DNA from: Euleptes europaea
Taxonomy: Eukaryota; Chordata; Lepidosauria; Squamata; Sphaerodactylidae
Direction: 5' to 3'
Length of the DNA: 64,000 nt
Assembly (NCBI RefSeq): GCF_029931775.1
Contig: NC_079312.1
Coordinates: forward strand, 117,178,872-117,242,871
Shown here one piece after another: positions 58,799-64,000 of this stretch. A program made the position numbers and the translations under genes. Positions within the stretch are counted from its first letter, which is position 1, and each line of letters begins with the position of its first letter. The notes under the pieces were generated by a model. It had not been told where the DNA came from, did not search any database, and saw only the letters and a list, made by a program, of their open reading frames with translations.

Positions 58799-58990
58799 CA
58801 CCAGGAAAACTTTTTTGGGGGTAGAGCCATGGAAAAATGGAGTTTGGGGAGGAGAAAGTGCTCAAAGCAAGAATGTGATGCTACAGAGTCCACCCTCCAA
58901 TGGTCTCCAGGGGGACAATCACTGTCGTCTGGTGATCACTTCTAATTCCAGGAGAACTCCAGGGCCCACTTGGAAGTCGGCAATCTGTTG
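58799..58990 (-). mobile_element. TAGGGTTGCC-family MITE, diverged subfamily
   Basis: Contains the variant body: gggggtagagccatgg, tgctacagagtccaccctcc and gagaactccagggcccactt, ending tcggcaatctg. The left end is lost. Confidence 0.65.
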
Positions 58991-60271
58991 TTTTAATCTT
59001 TATTGTTTTATCAAATTGCTTAATCCAGGAAAGAGTGGCCTGTCCTGCTGACTTTTCTTCTTTGAGAGCAAAGGATGTTGGGGAAAAGATGCAGCAGGGT
59101 ATTTACTGTTCTACCATCCTTGGCAGATGTTGTTGCCTAATTAAATGCCTTGGAAAGTGTATATCCTGCAGAATCCAATTGATAGCGCTGATCGGAATGT
59201 ATAGATTTTCTGCTAATACCTTGCAGAAAAGAGGTTTTAAAAAACCCAGCACTGGAAAGAATCTTGTGAGCAAATATATCCAGATTGTGCGATTGGTATT
59301 CTTTAGCAACAATAAACCATGGTAAAAATAAGATCAAGCAATATTCACTCCACAGAAGCAAGTGGGTGCTTGCATTGAACAGACACAGTGCTTTTCAGCA
59401 CTGCTTTAGTTTTAAATATTCTGTATCACCTTCTTACACAGGAACAGGGCAAGGATAGAAAACAAAACCTTATACTAATACACAACTAAAAAAATTATAT
59501 GCCAGTTACAAGAAATAAACCAGAAATATCAAACCTCAATCCTACTCACATCTATGTCATAGTAGAATACCCAATATAGGCAATAATTGACAAGTGAACT
59601 TAACAGAAGCGTTTGTACAAACAGAACTGCAAGGGACACAGATGTTTGGCTTTGGACAGACTTTATAGGATACAATTCTGAACATCTGACAGTCGGCAGA
59701 GGCCACAGGTACAACTTCTGCCCAAAGACCTACTCACCTATCTGTGCACACACATACTGGATCAGTCTCCACAATCCGCATGACGGCATGCTACTCTAAT
59801 TGAAAACAAATATCTGATATAGTGCAGAAAGATACTACACAACAGGCATAAGACAAGCTCTGGTGCTAAATGGAGAAGGAGCAGGTCTAGCTGACCATGG
59901 AAGGGCTTTTAAAGCCTTTGAAGGTCCAGTCAACCTAAGTTCCAGGACCTGCTTTTCAATGTCAGAGTCCAGGCCCTTGAAACATGCTTAAAAAGATTAG
60001 TGTCTTTGAGCATATGCAGAGTACTTTCCTTTCACCTGTGGTAATCACACCTAGCTAAATGGAATTACAGATAGGTCTCTCAGGTCAGGACCATGGCTTC
60101 CAGGGAGTTCTGCTATGCTGTGCTGCAACAGCTTTGCTTGTATGAACCATGCCTTCTGAAGGTGCCATGCTACAAATGGGTAAGATTGGCAACGGCCCAA
60201 TCATGTACATTCTCAGTGGTGGATCCCATTTTGTGAAAAGGTCAGTGAGAAGAGGTCATGGAGGCTCCCAT
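58991..60271. other. no recognised feature
   Basis: Presumed SHISA6 intron. No exon or named repeat is seen. Confidence 0.45.
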
Positions 60272-60556
60272 CATTAGAGTGGTGGCCTCTAATCTGGAGA
60301 ACCGGGTTTGATTCCCCACTCCTCCAAGTGAGCGGCAGACTCTAATCTGGTGAATCGGGTTGGTTTCCCCACTCCTACACATGAAGCCAGCTGGGTGACC
60401 TTGGGCTAGTCACAGCTCTCTTAGAGCTCTCTCAGCCCTACCTACCTCACAGGGTGTCTGCTGTGGGGAGGGGAAGGGAAGGTGATTGTAAACAGGTTTG
60501 ATTCTGCCTTAAGTGGTAGAGAAAGTTGACATATAAAAACCAACTCTTCTTCTTCC
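60272..60556 (+). repeat. tRNA-derived SINE (family A)
   Basis: Begins in the head (gagtggtggcctctaatctg, gggtttgattccccact) and ends catataaaaaccaactcttc and ttcttcc. Slightly 5'-truncated. Confidence 0.9.
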
Positions 60557-60780
60557 TCAAAATGTGCAAAGCAGATATGCTCAGAATGTCATTTTTATTA
60601 AGGGATTAGAACTGTAGTGGGATGGAACAGTCTGAGAGGGCACCATTATAATAGAACAGGATCAGAGTCTGCTGCGCTGAATCCACTGCAGTGATTATTC
60701 TAAGTATCATATTGCTTTTACTGCATTGTCTTTCACTGTTATAATTCTGTTACACCTTGTCTAAGCAGTGGTGGTTCGCA

Positions 60781-60925
60781 TTGTTGACTAATTCTGGCAA
60801 CCTAGTCCAAGTGATTGTCTGTTGGATGTTTTATACTGTATGATTTCATTGTTTTTTTCTATTCTGTAATCCATCTTCAGTCTCAGCAAGAAAAGGTGGG
60901 CTATAAATAAAGTAAATACAAATAA
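60781..60925 (+). repeat. LINE 3' tail fragment (L2/CR1 type)
   Basis: ttctattctgtaatccatct, then ggtgggctataaataaagta and aatacaaataaaata. Typical tail of an L2/CR1-type element, diverged. Confidence 0.5.
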
Positions 60926-61448
60926 AATACTGGTGTGAACAAAATGGTGTATATAAAGTAGGGCAACAAAACTGATTCTGAAATAGAGAAAATGGAGAGA
61001 AGCAAGTAAAGGAAGTGTGTGTGCACGTGTGTGTGTAACTGGCTGGGGAAAGAGAACAGAAACAGACAAAGATGGGTTACACAAAGATAACTCATGGGAG
61101 TGACAGAGGCCCAAACAACATGACACTCCTGTCCAGGAGTTTGATCAGGGTTCTCCTGAACACACTTGCGTTCTCTGGAACCAGATAAGAGCTGCAGGGA
61201 ACATAGTTCCCCAAGTGCCACACTGCCTGATTTGAATTAGGATCACGCAGGGGCAGAGGGGCATCCGCCCCCCCATTTCCCCAAGCCAAAATGGCCTTGG
61301 GAGTACTTTTTGTCCATTGCAGGGCCGTGTACACTGTTTTGGGTCAGGAAAATGGTGCAAAGGGAGATGGAAGTCCTTTCTCTCACTGCATCATGGTATC
61401 AATCTGAATTAGGCCCTATGGTGCTAGGGTAAATAAGTTCCATGCAGC
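60926..61448. other. no recognised feature
   Basis: Presumed SHISA6 intron. No exon or named repeat is seen. Confidence 0.45.
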
Positions 61449-61652
61449 TAGGGTTGCCAACCTCCAGGTAGTGGCTAGAGATCTCCTGCTATTACAACTG
61501 ATCTCTAGGCGACAAAGATCAATACACCTGAAGAAAATGGCTGCTTTGGAAGCCATTATACCCCATTGAAGTCCCGTCCGTCCTTAAACCCTGCCCTCCT
61601 TAGGCTCCACCCCTCAAATCTCCAGATATTTCCTAACCCAGAGCTGGCAACT
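61449..61652 (+). mobile_element. TAGGGTTGCC-family MITE
   Basis: Starts tagggttgccaacctccagg; the right end is worn (cagagctggcaactttt). Confidence 0.88.
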
Positions 61653-61711
61653 TTTCCTGCAGCTACTGTCTAGCGAAGGGAACTTTGACTCTTTGAAGCT
61701 TATACCCTGGG

Positions 61712-61795
61712 AAACTTGTTAATCTTTAAGGTGCTACTGCTGGACTCTAAGCTTGCTCTTCTACCACAGACCAACAGGGCTATCCACCTCAAACT
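61712..61795. repeat. short interspersed repeat fragment
   Basis: gaaacttgttaatctttaag, gtgctactgctggactctaa and agaccaacagggctatccac. Same repeat type as the piece at 42370. Confidence 0.5.
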
Positions 61796-61829
61796 GTCTG
61801 GTTTGGGGCAATGTGAGCGGGGGGAACGC

Positions 61830-62748
61830 TAGGGTTGCCAACCTCCGGGTAATCACAGAAAAAGAGCACCCCTGCGCTATTACCACAAGGTTTGGAAATC
61901 AGCACAGAGATATCCGTACAAAGCGGACACACAAGTATCGTGTTTAAACATATAATTAACCAAAGTGCAGTGATACATGTAAGGAACACATACAACTCTG
62001 TACACAAATATACAATGCTTTTTCTAATGCAGTCTTTGTGCAAAAAGATTTTCTGTTGTAGCAGTCGTTGTAGAAAAGTTCTTTAAAAAGTCCATAAGGT
62101 ACTATTTATAAATATTCAAATCTTCAGAAGAAGGCAATGGCTGGGGGACGGCCATTTCAAGAAAATTTCTTCAGCCCCAATTCATTCAATCTTACAATAT
62201 CATATATCATACATTCAGTTAGCTGGTTCCCATAGGATACTCCCAAGTGTAAAAGCTAAGCTCGTATATGAAGAAATTTTCTTGAAACGGCCGTCCCCCA
62301 GCCATTGCCTTCTTCTGAAGATTTGAATATTTATAAATAGTACCTTATGGACTTTTTAAAGAACTTTTCTACAACGACTGCTACAACAGAAAATCTTTTT
62401 GCACAAAGACTGCATTAGAAAAAGCATTGTATATTTGTTTACAGAGTTGTATGTGTTCCTTACATGTATCACTGCACTTTGGTTAATTATATGTTTAAAC
62501 ACGATACTTGTGTGTCCGCTTTGTACGGATATCTCTGTGCTGATTTTCAAACCTCCAGGTAATAGCTGGAGATATTCTGCTATTACAACTGATCTCCAGC
62601 TGATAGAGATCAAATCCCCTGGAGAAAATGGCTGCTTTGGCCATTGGACTCTATGGCATTGAAGTCCCTACCCTCCCCAAACCCCGCCCTCCTTAGGCTC
62701 TGCCCTAAAACCTCCTGCCGGTGGCAAAGAGGGACCTGGCAACCCTAG
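61830..62748 (+). mobile_element. TAGGGTTGCC-family MITE split by a palindromic insertion
   Basis: The left end tagggttgccaacctccggg is at 61830-61849; the rest, from aacctccaggtaatagctgg to gacctggcaaccctag, is at 62550-62748. The two copies of aacctccNggtaat on either side of the insert show that the palindromic element landed in this MITE. Confidence 0.88.
61854..62549. mobile_element. Large fold-back (palindromic) insertion
   Basis: Arms at about 61890-62172 and 62270-62552 are inverted copies of the same 283 bp and differ at only a few positions by eye, for example ggccatttcaag against ggccgtttcaag. The spacer is 62173-62269. A 14-bp flank duplication (61840-61853, 62550-62563; one mismatch) surrounds the unit. 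The left side carries about 36 extra bases (61854-61889). No coding capacity; identical open frames on the two strands are due to the palindrome. Confidence 0.88.
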
Positions 62749-62880
62749 TGAACCCTGACCTGACTTGTGGCCAAATGTCTTGTGTGGTTTGGGCAAGAGA
62801 GGTACTGATGGGAGGGAGAGGCCAGCTGGTGGCAACCGCTGCTCCTTCTCAAACTCCTAATAGTGCCCATAAGCGCAACA

Positions 62881-64000
62881 AAATGGAGCCTTGGCTTACC
62901 TGTGAGGGCTCCTTCTTCTCTGAGGGAAGGGGACATCTTCAGTGACGGGTGTTTCTGTTCCTATGCTCAGGGAGAGGCAGGATCTCAAACTTGTAACTTC
63001 CCACCCTTGTCCTGCAACGCCCCCTAACTTCCAATTCGAGGACTTCCAAGCAGGTAAAAGACAGGAAGCACATAACATATCAAACAGAACAATATAAGCA
63101 GGGAAATTTACAGGCTCACCAACACAGGATTAACAAACAACCTGTTGACGAGACCTAACACGTAAAAGGTACATGCAATATAAGGCAAAGTGTTAGTTGA
63201 TTATTTAATGGGAACCTAAATTGGTCTGATGACGAGACAATCACTTCTCAGGTTCTATAGTGGATCTCATCGTCCGGTTTCTTTTCTTTTCTTTTTTTTT
63301 TACTTCGCCCTGGGTGGGCAAGATGTCCTCTTCCCTCAGAGAAGAAGGAGCCCTCAAAGGTAAGCCAAGGCTCCATTCTCTCTCTGAGCTCCGGGGACAT
63401 CTTCAGCAATGGGATTTTCTAAAGCTGCTCCATCTGGGTGGGATCACTGCTTCGTACCACTTGCTGTAACACTCGTCTCCCAAAGGCCGCATCTGCTGAG
63501 GCGTATGCGTTGATCTTGTAATGCCTTGTGAATGTGGAGAGACTTGACCAAGTGGCCGCTCTGCAGATCTCTGCCGAAGCTTGCCCGTCGAATGCTGCTG
63601 AGGCTGCAGCTCCGCGGACTGAGTGCGCCGTAATCCCCTGCGGGCATGGGGTGCCCGAGTGTTGGTAACATAAGTGTATGCACTGGCGGATACATCTACT
63701 GATGGATGCATTAGACAACTTGAGCCCTTTGTTTGGAGGGGAGATGGAGACAAACAGGGCTTCCGACCTTCTGAACGACTTAGTGCGCTTGAGGTAAATT
63801 CGAATGGCTCTCCGTAGATCCAAGGAATGCTAGTTCTTTTCCCTTGGATGTTGAGGCTGTGGACAAAAGGAGGGCAGGATGAGCTCCTGCTGTCTATGAA
63901 AAGGTGTGTTAACTTTAGGTATGAAGATTGGATCTAGTCTGAGCACGACTTTGTCCGCATGAAAGATGCATAGACTTTCCCTTGAAGACAGCGCTCCCAG
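62881..64000 (-). mobile_element. DIRS-type tyrosine-recombinase retroelement (fossil), runs off window
   Basis: The minus strand at about 63419-63830 encodes a tyrosine-recombinase domain of the DIRS type: LDLRRAIRIYLKRTKSFR, then GITAHSVRGAAASAA with the His-x-x-Arg box, and ICRAATWSSLSTFTRHYKI with the terminal tyrosine. Between the domain and the MITE lie inverted repeats: the stretch at about 62884-62938 is repeated in reverse at about 63322-63377. DIRS elements are known for inverted and internal complementary repeats. The element continues past 64000, so its completeness cannot be judged; the visible part looks old and broken. Confidence 0.75.

Noticed and set aside
61753-62613. Two near-identical open frames on opposite strands, about 61.9 kb and 62.4 kb
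   Set aside because: They mirror each other because of the palindrome and have no start context or protein similarity.

Overview
This is a 64 kb piece of vertebrate nuclear DNA, almost certainly from a squamate reptile (a lizard in the broad sense). The evidence is the repeat content: 5S rRNA-derived SINEs with a Bov-B-like tail, a tRNA-headed Sauria SINE, a Bov-B LINE 3' end, CR1-type LINE ends and many small DNA transposons. Nothing in it is bacterial, and there are no operons or CRISPR arrays.

The only host gene I can support is SHISA6, an AMPA-receptor auxiliary membrane protein, on the minus strand. Its last two coding exons are present: 45488-45640 and 41599-42149, the latter ending in the PDZ ligand EVTV and a stop. 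The intron between them is 42150-45487. The rest of the gene lies beyond the right edge, and the sequence right of 45640 should be its upstream intron. To the left of the last exon lie the 3' UTR and a repeat-poor stretch (about 33.7-41.6 kb).

Almost everything else is repeats. From 1 to 33 kb there are tRNA-derived SINEs, a dense family of about 230-bp inverted-repeat elements (ends TAGGGTTGCC / GGCAACCCTA), fold-back elements with 3-bp target duplications, three large non-autonomous hAT elements (3770-5454, 8387-10682, 22431-23227) with shared GC-rich cargo and GA microsatellites, and a decayed Ty3/gypsy fossil on the minus strand (about 13.1-17.3 kb). From 42 to 64 kb the same families recur, with a Tigger-like mariner element, a Bov-B 3' end, a 660-bp near-perfect palindrome, and a DIRS-type fossil that runs off the right edge.

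The most unusual item is at 5596-6360: the first 64 nt of U6 snRNA joined to an internally deleted non-LTR LINE, flanked by a perfect 13-bp target duplication. It looks like one retrotransposition event involving template switching. U6-L1 chimeras are known in mammals; this one rides on a LINE without a poly(A) tail. Second are the hAT elements, where two different sets of hAT ends carry related GC-rich, host-like cargo, inverted in one copy.
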